Positions 54,937 to 63,815 of a DNA stretch of 64,000 bases are shown piece by piece. The notes beneath the pieces are model-generated. The model did no database searches. It saw only the letters and a program-made list of their open reading frames with translations, and was not told where the DNA came from. The stretch is from contig NZ_CP065958.1 of the NCBI RefSeq assembly GCF_041270065.1, positions 1,364,001 to 1,428,000 on the forward strand, in the 5' to 3' direction. Both the position numbers and the translations under genes were made by a program. Source of the stretch: Streptomyces fradiae. GTDB lineage: Bacteria > Actinomycetota > Actinomycetes > Streptomycetales > Streptomycetaceae. Each line of letters opens with the position of its first letter. The first letter of the stretch is position 1.

Positions 54937-56538
54937 ATGATCACCGTTCGTGGTGTCGACGTGCGCGTCGGCGCCCGTCTTCTCCTGTCCGGCGTCTCCT
55001 GCCACATCGCGCCCGGCGACCGCGTCGGGCTCGTCGGCCGCAATGGCGCCGGCAAGACGACCCTTCTCCACACCCTGGCCGGGCTGCGCGCACCGGCCGC
55101 CGGCAGCGTGCTGCGTACCGGCCCGGTGGCGCATCTGGCGCAGGATTCCCGCGCCGCCGACCCCGCCGTGAGCGTCACCGACCGGATCCTGTCGGCGCGG
55201 GGCATGGACGTGGCCGTGCGGCGGCTGCGTGCGGCGGCCGATGGGCTCGCCGAGCGGGCCGATGAGCGGGCCATGGAGGCGTACGTGCGCGCCGAGGCCG
55301 CGTTCGAGGCGTGTGGCGGGTACGCGGCGGAGGCCGAGGCGGCGCGGGTCGCGGCCGGGCTGGGGCTGCCCGGGGACGTGCTGGCGCGGCCGGTCGGCAC
55401 GCTGTCCGGTGGGCAGAAGCGGCGGGTCGAGCTGGCGCGGATCCTGTTCGCCGGGCACGGCCGCGAGGGCACTCTGCTGCTGGACGAGCCGACCAATCAC
55501 CTCGACGCGGACTCGGTCGGCTGGCTGCGCGGTCATCTCGCCGCCCACCAGGGCGGTCTGGTGGTCATCAGCCACGACCTCGAACTGATCGAGGCGACCG
55601 TGAACCGGGTGTTCCACGTCGACCCGCAGCGCGCCACGATCGACGTCCACAACACCGGCTGGGCCGCCTATCTGGTCCAGCGCGCCGCCGACGAGCGGCG
55701 CCGCACCCGCGAGCGGGCCAACGCCGAACGCAAGGCGGCGGCGCTGCACGCGCAGGCGGACAAGATGAAGGCCCGGACCTCGACCTCGGTCACCGCGCGC
55801 AGCATGGCGCGCCGCGCCGACCGGCTCCTGGACGGCCTGGAGACCGCGCGGCGCACCGAGCAGGTGGCGCGGATCCGGCTGCCGGAGCCCGCGCCCTGCG
55901 GCCGTACGCCGCTCGGCGCGATCTCCCTCGCCAAGGGGTACGGGGAAGGGCGGCGGGTGCTCGACGGGGTGGACCTCGCCGTGGACCGGGGCAGCCGCAT
56001 GGTCGTGCTCGGGCTGAACGGCGCGGGCAAGACGACGCTGCTGCGGCTGCTCGCGGGGCGGGAGGCGCCGGACGCGGGCCGTGTCGTGCACGGACACGGG
56101 CTGCGGATCGGCTACTTCGCGCAGGAGCACGAGACCCTCGACCCGGACCGCACGGTCCGGGAGAACCTGGCCGCGGCCGCCCCGCACCTCACCGACGGCG
56201 AGGTGCGCCGGGTGCTCGGCGCGTTCCTGTTCCGCGGCGACGACGCCGACAAGCCGGCCGGGGTCCTCTCGGGCGGCGAGAAGACCCGGCTCGCGCTCGC
56301 GGGCCTGGTCCACTCGGGTGCGAACGTGCTGCTGCTCGACGAGCCGACGAACAACCTCGACCCGGCCTCCCGCGACGAGGTGCTCGCCGCCGTCGGCACG
56401 TACCCGGGCGCGATCGTCATGGTGACCCACGACGAGGGCGCGATCGACGCGCTGCGCCCGGAGCGGGTGCTGCTCCTGCCGGACGCGGAAGAGGACCTGT
56501 GGAACGACGGCTACCGGGAGCTGGTGTCCCTCGCCTGA
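54937..56538 (+). CDS. ABC-F family ribosome-associated ATPase
   Basis: 533 aa, two ABC domains and no membrane segments. First domain: Walker A GRNGAGKTT (about 35), signature LSGGQKRR (about 157), Walker B LLLDEPTNHLD. An inter-domain linker (about 245-295, basic, ERRRTRERANAERKAAALHAQADKMKAR from about 250) forms the P-site tRNA interaction motif. Second domain: GLNGAGKTT (about 361), LSGGEKTR (about 445), LLLDEPTNNLD. Such proteins enter the ribosomal E site and either relieve antibiotic stalling or assist translation. Length and linker do not decide between a resistance and a housekeeping role. ATG at 54937 with GGAG ten bases upstream. Confidence 0.93.
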   Translation: MITVRGVDVRVGARLLLSGVSCHIAPGDRVGLVGRNGAGKTTLLHTLAGLRAPAAGSVLRTGPVAHLAQDSRAADPAVSVTDRILSARGMDVAVRRLRAAADGLAERADERAMEAYVRAEAAFEACGGYAAEAEAARVAAGLGLPGDVLARPVGTLSGGQKRRVELARILFAGHGREGTLLLDEPTNHLDADSVGWLRGHLAAHQGGLVVISHDLELIEATVNRVFHVDPQRATIDVHNTGWAAYLVQRAADERRRTRERANAERKAAALHAQADKMKARTSTSVTARSMARRADRLLDGLETARRTEQVARIRLPEPAPCGRTPLGAISLAKGYGEGRRVLDGVDLAVDRGSRMVVLGLNGAGKTTLLRLLAGREAPDAGRVVHGHGLRIGYFAQEHETLDPDRTVRENLAAAAPHLTDGEVRRVLGAFLFRGDDADKPAGVLSGGEKTRLALAGLVHSGANVLLLDEPTNNLDPASRDEVLAAVGTYPGAIVMVTHDEGAIDALRPERVLLLPDAEEDLWNDGYRELVSLA

Positions 56539-57746
56539 CCCTCCCGCTTCACGGCCCTCAGGACCACGAACTTCGGGTCGCTCGCGACCAGTTCGCTGTT
56601 GCCGAAGATCCGGCGCAGGGCGACGTGGTAGCCGAGGTGCCGGTTGCCCACCACCCACAGCTCCCCGCCGGGCCGCAGCGCCCGGCGGGCGTCGGCGAAC
56701 ATCCGGCGGGCGGTGCGGTCGGTGGTGGCCTGGTGGCTGTGGAACGGCGGGTTGTTGAGCACCAGGTCCACCGAACCGGGGGCGGCCTCGGCGAGCCCGT
56801 CGCCCACGGCGAACTCCGCCTTGCGGTCCTCGCCCGCGTGGGTGCGGAAGTTCTCCTCGGCGGAGGCCACGGCCTGGTACGACTCGTCGGTGAAGAGGAG
56901 CTCGGCCTCGGGCTCGGCCAGCGCGACGGCGAGCCCGACGACGCCGTTGCCGCAGCCGAGGTCGACCACGCGGGCGGCGCCGAGGCCGGTCGGCAGGTGC
57001 TGGAGGAAGAAGCGGGTGCCGATGTCGAGGCGGTCGGCGCAGAAGACGCCGGCCTGGTTGACGACGGTGCGGCCCGCGAGCCCGGCGGGGGCGTCGGCGG
57101 GCAGCGCGTAGCGGTACGGCCAGGGGTTCGCGTCCCGTACGGGATCCGCGCCCGCCTCGCCCGTGCCCACCGCGTGCGCGTCCGGCACGTGCACGTCCGG
57201 CGTCGTGTGGATGAGCCGGGCCTTCTTCACCGCAAGCGAGGTCCGGGTGGTCCCCAGGATCCGCTCGAACAGCGCGAGCGTCGAGGTGTGGATCTCCTTC
57301 ACCATGCCGGTGCCGACGATCACCGTGTGCTCGTGCACCGCGGGCGCGAGCCGGTGCAGCTGGTCCTCCAGGAGCGCGAGGCTCTTCGGGACGCGGACGA
57401 GCAGCACGTCGATCCGCTCGGGCGGCGGGTCCTGGGTGGTGAGCAGGGTGACCGCGTCGGGCGCGGCCCCGGAGCGGGCCAGGTTCTCGGCGGTGGCGGT
57501 GCGCCCCAGGTACGAGTCGGAGATCTGCACCAGTGCGCCGGTGCCGGGACGGGCGGCAAGCGCGGTCACCAGGGCGCCCCACCGGTCGCCGACGACGGCG
57601 ACGGTCCCGGACAGGTCGGTGCCCGTCTCGGCGAGGTGGCCGAGCAGATACTCGTCGGCGGCGTCCCAGGCGCGCAGCGGGTCGCGCGGGTCGGCGGGGA
57701 ATCGGGTGAGCGGGAAGGTGCCCCAGGACGTGGTCAGACGGTTCAT
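56511..57746 (-). CDS. RlmG/RsmC-type rRNA (guanine-N2) methyltransferase
   Basis: 411 aa. The C-terminal SAM methylase has VVDLGCGNGVVGLAVA (about 244) and the catalytic NPPFHS (about 317), preceded by a second, degenerate methylase-like N-domain (about 30-190). This doubled architecture is typical of RlmG (23S m2G1835) and RsmC (16S m2G1207). YALPADAPAGLAGRTVVNQAGVFCADRLDIGTRF favours RlmG-like. ATG at 57746. Its 3' end overlaps the ABC-F gene's 3' end by 28 bp on the opposite strand. Confidence 0.88.
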   Translation of the reverse strand: MNRLTTSWGTFPLTRFPADPRDPLRAWDAADEYLLGHLAETGTDLSGTVAVVGDRWGALVTALAARPGTGALVQISDSYLGRTATAENLARSGAAPDAVTLLTTQDPPPERIDVLLVRVPKSLALLEDQLHRLAPAVHEHTVIVGTGMVKEIHTSTLALFERILGTTRTSLAVKKARLIHTTPDVHVPDAHAVGTGEAGADPVRDANPWPYRYALPADAPAGLAGRTVVNQAGVFCADRLDIGTRFFLQHLPTGLGAARVVDLGCGNGVVGLAVALAEPEAELLFTDESYQAVASAEENFRTHAGEDRKAEFAVGDGLAEAAPGSVDLVLNNPPFHSHQATTDRTARRMFADARRALRPGGELWVVGNRHLGYHVALRRIFGNSELVASDPKFVVLRAVKREGQARDTSSR

Positions 57747-57832
57747 CGTGCCCACCAGGCTAGCCGGTCGCGCCCGCGCTCCCTTCCCGACGACCTCCCC
57801 GACGACTTCCCCGACAGCCTTCCCGGCGGCGG

Positions 57833-58408
57833 CTACGACATCGCGGCCGCCAGCTCCAGGTGCCAGGCCCCGGGGCGCCCGGTCAGGGTGACCGTCGACA
57901 GGGGCCGGACGTCGACGTTCCAGTACGTCGGGGGCGGGGCCTTCAGGGCGTAGACGAGAGCGGCCCGTACGACGGCGGGTTCGGCGACGGCGACGATCTC
58001 GCCGTCGGCGGCCGGGCGGGTGTCGAGCCAGCCGCCGACGCGTGTGATGAAGGACAGCAGGGTCTCGCCGCCGTGCGGGGCGGTGTGCGGGTCGGTGAGC
58101 CAGGCGTCGACGGCGGCCGGTTCGAGGGCGGCGACCTCGGCGAGGGTGAGTCCGCGCCAGCGGCCCATGTCGCAGTCGCGCAGGGCGGGCTGGGCGAGCG
58201 GGGCGTAGCCGAGGGCGGTGCCGGTGGCCCGGCTGCGGGCGGTGGGCGAGCAGTAGCGCAGCTCCGCCGCACCGAGCGGAACCAGCCGGGGCGCGGCGAG
58301 CTGCACCTCGTACCAGCCGGCCTCGTCGAGGGGCCGGTCGTCGTCGAAGCGTTCGGCGAGCAGTGAGGAGCTGCGTGCCGCCGCGACCAGCGTGACCCGA
58401 AGACCCAT
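57833..58408 (-). CDS. Degenerate histidine-phosphatase-fold protein
   Basis: 191 aa. The order of conserved blocks follows the phosphoglycerate-mutase/histidine-phosphatase family: CSPTARSRATG (about 53), DCDMGRWRGLT (about 78), PHGGETLLSFITRVGGW (about 112). However, the RHG motif that carries the phospho-accepting histidine is AARSSS (about 9-14), and the distal 'SHGG'-type histidine is AEPAVV (about 142). Both catalytic histidines are thus missing. It is likely a non-enzymatic binding protein. ATG at 58408. Same direction as the RlmG-like gene, 86 bp upstream of it. Confidence 0.78.
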   Translation of the reverse strand: MGLRVTLVAAARSSSLLAERFDDDRPLDEAGWYEVQLAAPRLVPLGAAELRYCSPTARSRATGTALGYAPLAQPALRDCDMGRWRGLTLAEVAALEPAAVDAWLTDPHTAPHGGETLLSFITRVGGWLDTRPAADGEIVAVAEPAVVRAALVYALKAPPPTYWNVDVRPLSTVTLTGRPGAWHLELAAAMS

Positions 58409-58661
58409 GGCCGCGATCGTGAGGCCGGTGGGCCCGCAGGTCAAGAGGTGGGTGTCCGGCCGCCGCGGGGGCCGGCGCCCGCCGCTGTCCGAGAGCCTGC
58501 CACTTGTCAGGATTCCGCGATGGCGGGAAACCGCCCTGCCAGGCAGGGGTGACGGCGACGGACCGGGCCGGGGGCCGCGCAGGACACCGGGCGCGTCCGG
58601 GGCATGTGCCGGTGGTCTGCCCATGGCCCGGGCGCGGGCGGCCCCAGGTGGTGTCCGGCCC

Positions 58662-60116
58662 TCACGCTCCCGACAGTTCCCGCCCGTCGGCCTCGTCGAC
58701 GGCGGCGCGCAGCCGGCGCACCCCCTCGACGATCTCCGTCGGGCCCGCGACACCCGCGAAACTCAGCCGGATGTGCCCGGCGGGCGGCTCGGCGCAGAAG
58801 TACGGGCGGCCGGGGGCGACCGCGACCCCGGCGCGCAGCGCGGCGGGCAGCAGGGCGGTCTCGGGGAGGGTGTCGGGCAGCCGGAGCCACAGGTGGTAGC
58901 CGCCGGACGGGACGTGCGGCAGGGCGAGTTCGGGCAGGTGCAGCCCGAGCGCGCCGGTCATGGTGTCCCGGCGGTGCTTCAGCTCCTCGGAGACGGCGCG
59001 CAGATGCCGGTTCCAGGCCGGGGAGCCGACGAGTTCGAGCGCCGCCTCCTGCAGCGGCCGGGGTACGAAGAAGCTGTCGACGACCTGGATGGCGCGGAGG
59101 CGTTCGAGGACCGGGCCGCGCGCGGCGAGGGCGCCCACCCGGAGGCTGGCCGAGGTGACCTTGGTGAGCGAGCAGACATGGACGACGACGCCGTCGGGGT
59201 CGTCGGCGGCGAGCGTGGGCGGCAGCGGCGCGGCGTCGGCGTGGACCAGGCGGCGGGCGAAGTCGTCCTCGATCACGAAGGCGCCGGCGGCCCGGGCGGT
59301 CCGGACGACGGCGGTGCGGCGTTCGGCGGACAGGGCGGCCCCGGTGGGGTTCTGGAACAGCGGCTGGCAGACCAGGACGCGGGCGCCGGTGGCGCCGAAG
59401 GCGGCTTCGAGGAGGTCGGGGCGGATGCCGTCGGCGTCGGTGGGCACCGGGACCGGGCGCAGTCCGGCGGCGCGGGCGGCGGCCAGCATGCCGGGGTAGG
59501 TGGGTGATTCGACGAGTACGGGGGTGCCGGGTGCGGCGAGGGCGCGCAGCGCGGTGGTGAGGGCGGACTGGCCGCCGGCGGTGACCAGGACCTCGGCGGC
59601 GGTGACGCCGCCGCCGATCTCGCGGGCGAACCAGGCGCGCAGTTCGGGCAGTCCGTCGGTGGGCGGGCGGCCCCAGGCGCCGGGGCGGCGGCCGGCCCGG
59701 GCGAGGGCGCCGGCGAGGGCCCGCTCGGGCTGGAGGGCGGGGTGGAGGTAGCCGCCGTTGAACTCGACGACGCCGGGTGGGGGCGCGGCGAGGGTGACGA
59801 GGACGCCGGAGGCGTCGACGGCGCGCGGCACGAGGTCGGTGGCGCCGTCGGCGCTGAGCGCGAGCTCCTGCCAGGAGGTGTCGCCGGTGGCGGGGGCGGC
59901 GGGGCGCGGCTCGGCGCGGTAGGCGCCGGCGCCGGGCCGGGTGACGACGAGGCCCTCGGCGGCGAGCTGGGCGAGGGCGCGGGTGACGGTCACCGGGGAG
60001 ACGCGGTAGCGCTCGACGAGAGCGCGGCTCGACGGCAGCTTCTCTCCGGGTGAGTAGCGGTTCAGCTCCGCTTTCAGGGATCCCGCCAGTTCGGTGACAC
60101 TGCTACGCTCGTGCAT
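58662..60116 (-). CDS. MocR-type GntR regulator with aminotransferase domain
   Basis: 484 aa. The N-terminal GntR winged helix (about 8-72: KLPSSRALVERYRVSPVTVTRALAQLAAEGL) is joined to a fold-type I aminotransferase-like domain (about 105-480). The latter has the PLP lysine in SLTKVTSASLRVG (about 318), FQNPTGAALS (about 248) and DDFARRL. MocR proteins use PLP or an amino acid adduct as effector, not for catalysis, and usually control a divergent gene. Here that is an EamA exporter whose start codon overlaps its own. ATG at 60116. Confidence 0.92.
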   Translation of the reverse strand: MHERSSVTELAGSLKAELNRYSPGEKLPSSRALVERYRVSPVTVTRALAQLAAEGLVVTRPGAGAYRAEPRPAAPATGDTSWQELALSADGATDLVPRAVDASGVLVTLAAPPPGVVEFNGGYLHPALQPERALAGALARAGRRPGAWGRPPTDGLPELRAWFAREIGGGVTAAEVLVTAGGQSALTTALRALAAPGTPVLVESPTYPGMLAAARAAGLRPVPVPTDADGIRPDLLEAAFGATGARVLVCQPLFQNPTGAALSAERRTAVVRTARAAGAFVIEDDFARRLVHADAAPLPPTLAADDPDGVVVHVCSLTKVTSASLRVGALAARGPVLERLRAIQVVDSFFVPRPLQEAALELVGSPAWNRHLRAVSEELKHRRDTMTGALGLHLPELALPHVPSGGYHLWLRLPDTLPETALLPAALRAGVAVAPGRPYFCAEPPAGHIRLSFAGVAGPTEIVEGVRRLRAAVDEADGRELSGA

Positions 60117-61092
60117 GAGAGCACAGAATAGCGCTACTGGATCGAGCACGATAGCGGTCACCGCTTCCGGACCGGCCGCCTCCGGGACCGCCACCCGACC
60201 GGCCGCTTCCGGCACCGGAGCCGCGGCCGGCCCCGACTCCCGCACCGGCACCCTCCTCGCCGCGCTCGGCGTGCTCGCCTTCTCGCTCACCTTCCCGTCC
60301 ACCGTGTGGGGCCTGGAGAGCTTCGGCCCCTGGTCGCTCGTCACCGTCCGCTCGGTGCTCGCCGCGCTGATCGCGGGGGCCTTCCTGCTCGCCGGCCGGG
60401 TGCCGCTGCCGGACCGGCGCCACTGGGCCGGGCTCGCGGTCGTCGCGGGCGGTGTGGTCGTCGGCTTCCCGCTGCTCACCACGCTGGCCCTGCGGACCTC
60501 CACCACCTCGCACGCCGCCGTGGTGGTGGGGCTGCTGCCGCTGACCACCGCGACGTTCGCCGCGATCCGTACCGGCCGCCGCCCGTCCCGTACCTTCTGG
60601 ATCGCGGCCGTCGCCGGAGCCGTCGTCGTCCTCGCCTTCACCGTGCAGCAGAGCGGCGGCGCCCTGTCCGCCGGCGACCTCTACCTCTTCGGCGCGCTGC
60701 TCGTGTGCGCCGCCGGATACACCGAGGGCGGACGGCTCGCCGGGCTCATGCCGGGCTGGCAGGTGGTCGGCTGGGCGCTGGTCCTCTGCCTGCCGCTGAT
60801 GACGGCCGGAGCGGCCGTGGCGCTCGCGTACGAGCCGGTGCGTCTCACCGCGCACGGCGTCGCGGGTCTCGTCTGGGTGGCGGCCGGCTCGACCTTCTTC
60901 GGCCTGTACGTCTGGTACCGCGGCATGGCCCGGATCGGCATCCCGCGCGCCAGCCAGCTCCAGCTCGCCCAGCCGCTGCTCACCCTTTTCTGGTCGGTGA
61001 CCGTGCTCGGCGAGGACCTGGCCCCGGCCGCCCCGATCGCCGCCGTCGGCGTGCTGGTCTGCATCGCCGTGACCCAGCGGGCGAAGAGCTGA
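60115..61092 (+). CDS. EamA/DMT-family exporter
   Basis: 325 aa. A polar Ala/Gly/Thr-rich leader of about 45 residues precedes ten hydrophobic segments in two EamA repeats (about 46-180 and 195-322). YTEGGRLAG and YVWYRGMARIGIPRASQLQLAQPLLTLFWS are typical of drug/metabolite exporters such as YdcZ/RhtA-like proteins. The substrate is perhaps an amino acid or vitamin B6 compound given the MocR partner (inference). The ATG at 60115 overlaps the divergent mocR ATG; no Shine-Dalgarno site exists, so translation may be leaderless. A GTG at 60094 is an alternative. Confidence 0.88.
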   Translation: MRAQNSATGSSTIAVTASGPAASGTATRPAASGTGAAAGPDSRTGTLLAALGVLAFSLTFPSTVWGLESFGPWSLVTVRSVLAALIAGAFLLAGRVPLPDRRHWAGLAVVAGGVVVGFPLLTTLALRTSTTSHAAVVVGLLPLTTATFAAIRTGRRPSRTFWIAAVAGAVVVLAFTVQQSGGALSAGDLYLFGALLVCAAGYTEGGRLAGLMPGWQVVGWALVLCLPLMTAGAAVALAYEPVRLTAHGVAGLVWVAAGSTFFGLYVWYRGMARIGIPRASQLQLAQPLLTLFWSVTVLGEDLAPAAPIAAVGVLVCIAVTQRAKS

Positions 61093-61161
61093 GACGCAGG
61101 TCACAATGGCAGACGTAGACTCTGAGTAGGGCAGCCCAGTCGCGAACGCCAGGAGGAACCG

Positions 61162-61365
61162 ATGCGTGCGTCCAAGGGCGACAAGCTGGTCATGCACGGC
61201 CGTACGGTCGGACAGCACGACCGGACGGCCGAAGTCGTTCAGGTCATGGGCGAGAACGGCAACCCCCCGTTCCGCGTGAAGTTCGACGACGACGGCCACG
61301 AGGCCGTGATGTCGCCGGGCCCCGACACCACCGTCCGCCACCGCCCGGAGCCCGGGGGCCAGTGA
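61162..61365 (+). CDS. DUF1918 protein
   Basis: 67 aa. MRASKGDKLVMHGRTVGQHDRTAEVVQV...NPPFRVKFDDDGHEAVMSPGPDTTV is the complete DUF1918 domain, a small SH3-like beta barrel widespread in actinomycetes. Function is unknown; the domain also occurs beside heat-shock or cystathionine-beta-synthase genes in relatives. AGGAGGAACCG precedes the ATG, the strongest ribosome-binding site in this part of the window. It follows the EamA gene after 69 bp. Confidence 0.92.
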   Translation: MRASKGDKLVMHGRTVGQHDRTAEVVQVMGENGNPPFRVKFDDDGHEAVMSPGPDTTVRHRPEPGGQ

Positions 61366-61373
61366 GCCCCCGG
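61352..61373. terminator. Hairpin overlapping the DUF1918 stop
   Basis: CCGGGGGC and GCCCCCGG pair around a 6-nt loop. The stop codon is in the loop. It is positioned to terminate both DUF1918 and the convergent glycosidase gene. Confidence 0.55.
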
Positions 61374-61401
61374 CCCCGGGGCCACGGGGAGGCAGTGCGG
61401 T

Positions 61402-62664
61402 TCAGGGTGAGGCGTCGAGGACGGCGGTGAGCGCGCCCAGCGGGTCCTTGGCTGCCTCGCGGGCCGCGAAGTAGACATGCCCGGCGACGTTCTCGTACGA
61501 GCGGGCGAGCTGCACGTGCCGGACCAGCTCGCGCGGGTCCCGCCAGGCCTCCGGGTGCGCCGGGTCCCCCACCTTGTACAGCGCCTCGCCGAGGTACAGC
61601 CGCACGCCGGTGCCGCGTACGGCCCCGTCCCACCAGCGCACCAGCTCGGCGTAGTCGGCGGACGGGAAGCCGATGTTCCAGTAGAGCTGCGGGACCACGT
61701 AGTCGATCCAGCGCTCCTGGATCCAGCGCCGGGTGTCCGCGTACAGGTCGTCGTAGGTCTGCACGCCCCCGCGGGTGGCGGAGCCGGCCGGGTCGGTCGA
61801 CGCGTGCCGCCAGATGCCGAACGGGCTGATGCCGAAGGCCACCTCCGGTTTGACCGCCCTGATCCGGGCCGCCATCTCGGAGACCAGGAGATCGGTGTTG
61901 TCGCGCCGCCAGGCCGCCCGGTCGGCGAAGCCCGTCCCGTACCGCGCGAAGGCCGCGTCGTCGTCGACGGCCTGCCCGGCCACCGGATACGGATAGAAGT
62001 AGTCGTCCCAGTGCAGCGCGTCGATGTCGTAGCGGCGTACGGCGTCCAGCATGGCGTCCTGCACGTGCCGCCGGACCTCGGGCAGGCCCGGGTTGTAGAG
62101 CATCCGCCCGTCGTGGACGAGCGCCCACTCGGGGTGCCGGCGCACCGGGTGGTCCGGGGCGAGCTTCCGCGGGTCGGCGTGGCCGGCCACCCGGTACGGA
62201 TTGCACCAGGCGTGCAGCTCCAGGCCGCGCGCGTGCGCCTCGTCCACCGCCGTGCCGAGCGGGTCCCAGCCGGGGTCCCGGCCCTGCACACCGGTGAGGC
62301 ACTGCGCCCAGGGCTCGTACGGCGAGGGCCACAGGGCGTCGGCCGAGGGCCGGACCTGGAGCATGACCGCGGTCATCCGGCGCCGTACCGCGAGGTCGAG
62401 CCAGCCGACGAGCTCGGCGCGCTGCTCGGCGGCGGTGAGGCCGGGGCGGGACGGGAAGTCGCGGTTGGTGACGGTGGCGATCCACATGCCGCGGAATTCG
62501 TCGCCCTGCCTCCGCGACCGCGCGGGGCGGCCGACGGCCTCCGCCGCCGTGGAGACGTCCCCGCCCCCGTCCCCGCCCCCGTCCCCGTCCCCGTCCCCGG
62601 ACTGGAGACCGAGCGCGGTCAGGGCCGCACCCGCCATGAACCCTCTTCTACCGATCGGCGGCAT
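61402..62664 (-). CDS. Secreted GHL10-type glycoside hydrolase (DUF187)
   Basis: 420 aa. Twin-arginine signal (GRRGFMAGAALTALGL, residues 5-20). A short Gly/Asp repeat (about 22-36) coded by a GTCCCC repeat follows, then a TIM-barrel glycosidase: EFRGMWIATVTNRDFPSRPG, HAWCNPYRVAGHAD, DALHWDDYFYPYP (candidate catalytic Asp) and YVVPQLYWNIGF. It belongs to the glycosyl-hydrolase-like 10 family, thought to act on exported polysaccharide or peptidoglycan. No lipobox Cys follows the signal. GTG/ATG start at 62664. Convergent with DUF1918. Confidence 0.9.
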   Translation of the reverse strand: MPPIGRRGFMAGAALTALGLQSGDGDGDGGGDGGGDVSTAAEAVGRPARSRRQGDEFRGMWIATVTNRDFPSRPGLTAAEQRAELVGWLDLAVRRRMTAVMLQVRPSADALWPSPYEPWAQCLTGVQGRDPGWDPLGTAVDEAHARGLELHAWCNPYRVAGHADPRKLAPDHPVRRHPEWALVHDGRMLYNPGLPEVRRHVQDAMLDAVRRYDIDALHWDDYFYPYPVAGQAVDDDAAFARYGTGFADRAAWRRDNTDLLVSEMAARIRAVKPEVAFGISPFGIWRHASTDPAGSATRGGVQTYDDLYADTRRWIQERWIDYVVPQLYWNIGFPSADYAELVRWWDGAVRGTGVRLYLGEALYKVGDPAHPEAWRDPRELVRHVQLARSYENVAGHVYFAAREAAKDPLGALTAVLDASP

Positions 62665-62828
62665 TTGTCACCCCTGGCTATCGGATACGTCACAGCCCAT
62701 CGGACAGCATGCCCACCCCAGAACGATCGATCATCGCGCGTGTCGGGAGTAACGTCGTGGAGTCGAGGCGGACGCGCACCGGAATCACACGGGCCCACCG
62801 CCGCCAGCAGAGAAGCGAAAGGCACGAG

Positions 62829-63701
62829 GTGACGGACTCCATGGCCGACATTGAGCGCATCGGAGTGGTCGGCTGCGGCCAGATGGGCGCGGGCATCGCC
62901 GAGGTGTGCGCCCGCAGCGGACTCGACGTGAAGGTCGCCGAGACCACCGGCGAGGCGCTGGAGATCGGCCGCACGCGGCTCTACAACTCGCTCGCGAAGG
63001 CCGCCGAACGCGGCAAGATCAGCGAGGAGGAGCGCGACGCGACGCTCGCGCGGCTCAGCTTCACGACCGACCTGGGCGAATTCGCGGACCGCGATCTCGT
63101 CATCGAGGCCGTCGTCGAGAACGAGCAGGTCAAGACCGAGATCTTCCAGGTGCTCGACCAGGTGGTGACCCGGCCCGACGCCATCCTGGCCTCCAACACC
63201 TCCTCCATCCCGCTGGTGAAGCTGGCCGTGGCGACCTCCCGCCCCGACCACGTCATCGGCATCCACTTCTTCAACCCGGCTCCGGTGCAGAAGCTGGTCG
63301 AGCTGATCCCCGCCCTCACCACCTCCGAGGGCACGATCAGCCGGGCCCAGCTGTTCGCCGAGAAGACCCTCGGCAAGCACGCGATCCGCGCGCAGGACCG
63401 CTCCGGCTTCGTGGTGAACGCCCTGCTCGTGCCATATCTGCTCTCCGCGATCCGGATGTTCGAGTCGGGCATCGCGAGCCGCGAGGACATCGACAACGGC
63501 ATGGAGTTCGGCTGCGCCCACCCGATGGGCCCGCTGAAGCTGTCGGACCTGATCGGTCTGGACACGATCGCCTCGATCGCCGACTCGATGTACGCCGAGT
63601 ACAAGGAGCCGCTGTACGCCGCTCCCCCGCTGCTGCAGCGCATGGTGGACGCGGGCCGCCTGGGCCGGAAGACCGGCTCGGGCTTCTATCCGTACTCCTG
63701 A
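62829..63701 (+). CDS. hbd: 3-hydroxybutyryl-CoA dehydrogenase
   Basis: 290 aa from the GTG at 62829 (GAAAGG six bases upstream; the ATG four codons later is an alternative). N-terminal NAD(P) domain IGVVGCGQMGAGIAEVCARSG, then ASNTSSIPLVKLA, the catalytic dyad region HFFNPAPVQKLVELI and C-terminal GCAHPMGPLKLSDLIGLDT. It oxidises 3-hydroxybutyryl-CoA to acetoacetyl-CoA, or the reverse, in butyrate/fatty-acid and ethylmalonyl-CoA-linked metabolism. Monocistronic with a strong terminator. Confidence 0.96.
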   Translation: MTDSMADIERIGVVGCGQMGAGIAEVCARSGLDVKVAETTGEALEIGRTRLYNSLAKAAERGKISEEERDATLARLSFTTDLGEFADRDLVIEAVVENEQVKTEIFQVLDQVVTRPDAILASNTSSIPLVKLAVATSRPDHVIGIHFFNPAPVQKLVELIPALTTSEGTISRAQLFAEKTLGKHAIRAQDRSGFVVNALLVPYLLSAIRMFESGIASREDIDNGMEFGCAHPMGPLKLSDLIGLDTIASIADSMYAEYKEPLYAAPPLLQRMVDAGRLGRKTGSGFYPYS

Positions 63702-63718
63702 GACCCCGGGAGTGCTCT

Positions 63719-63766
63719 GCCGGACGGCTCGTACACCGCACAGGTACGGGCCGTCCGGCGTTTTTT
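63719..63766 (+). terminator. Canonical terminator after hbd
   Basis: GCCGGACGG and CCGTCCGGC (9 bp perfect) around a 23-nt loop, followed by a G and six T residues, the only classical U-tract terminator in the window. Confidence 0.88.
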
Positions 63767-63815
63767 CGCGGGCTCGTCCCGGCCTCGGCCGGGCCCGCCC
63801 CTGCCTCGGCCGGGC

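Noticed and set aside
58409..58661. Possible small gene upstream of the degenerate phosphatase
   Set aside because: Open frames on both strands have no ribosome-binding site or domain; only short GC palindromes are present.
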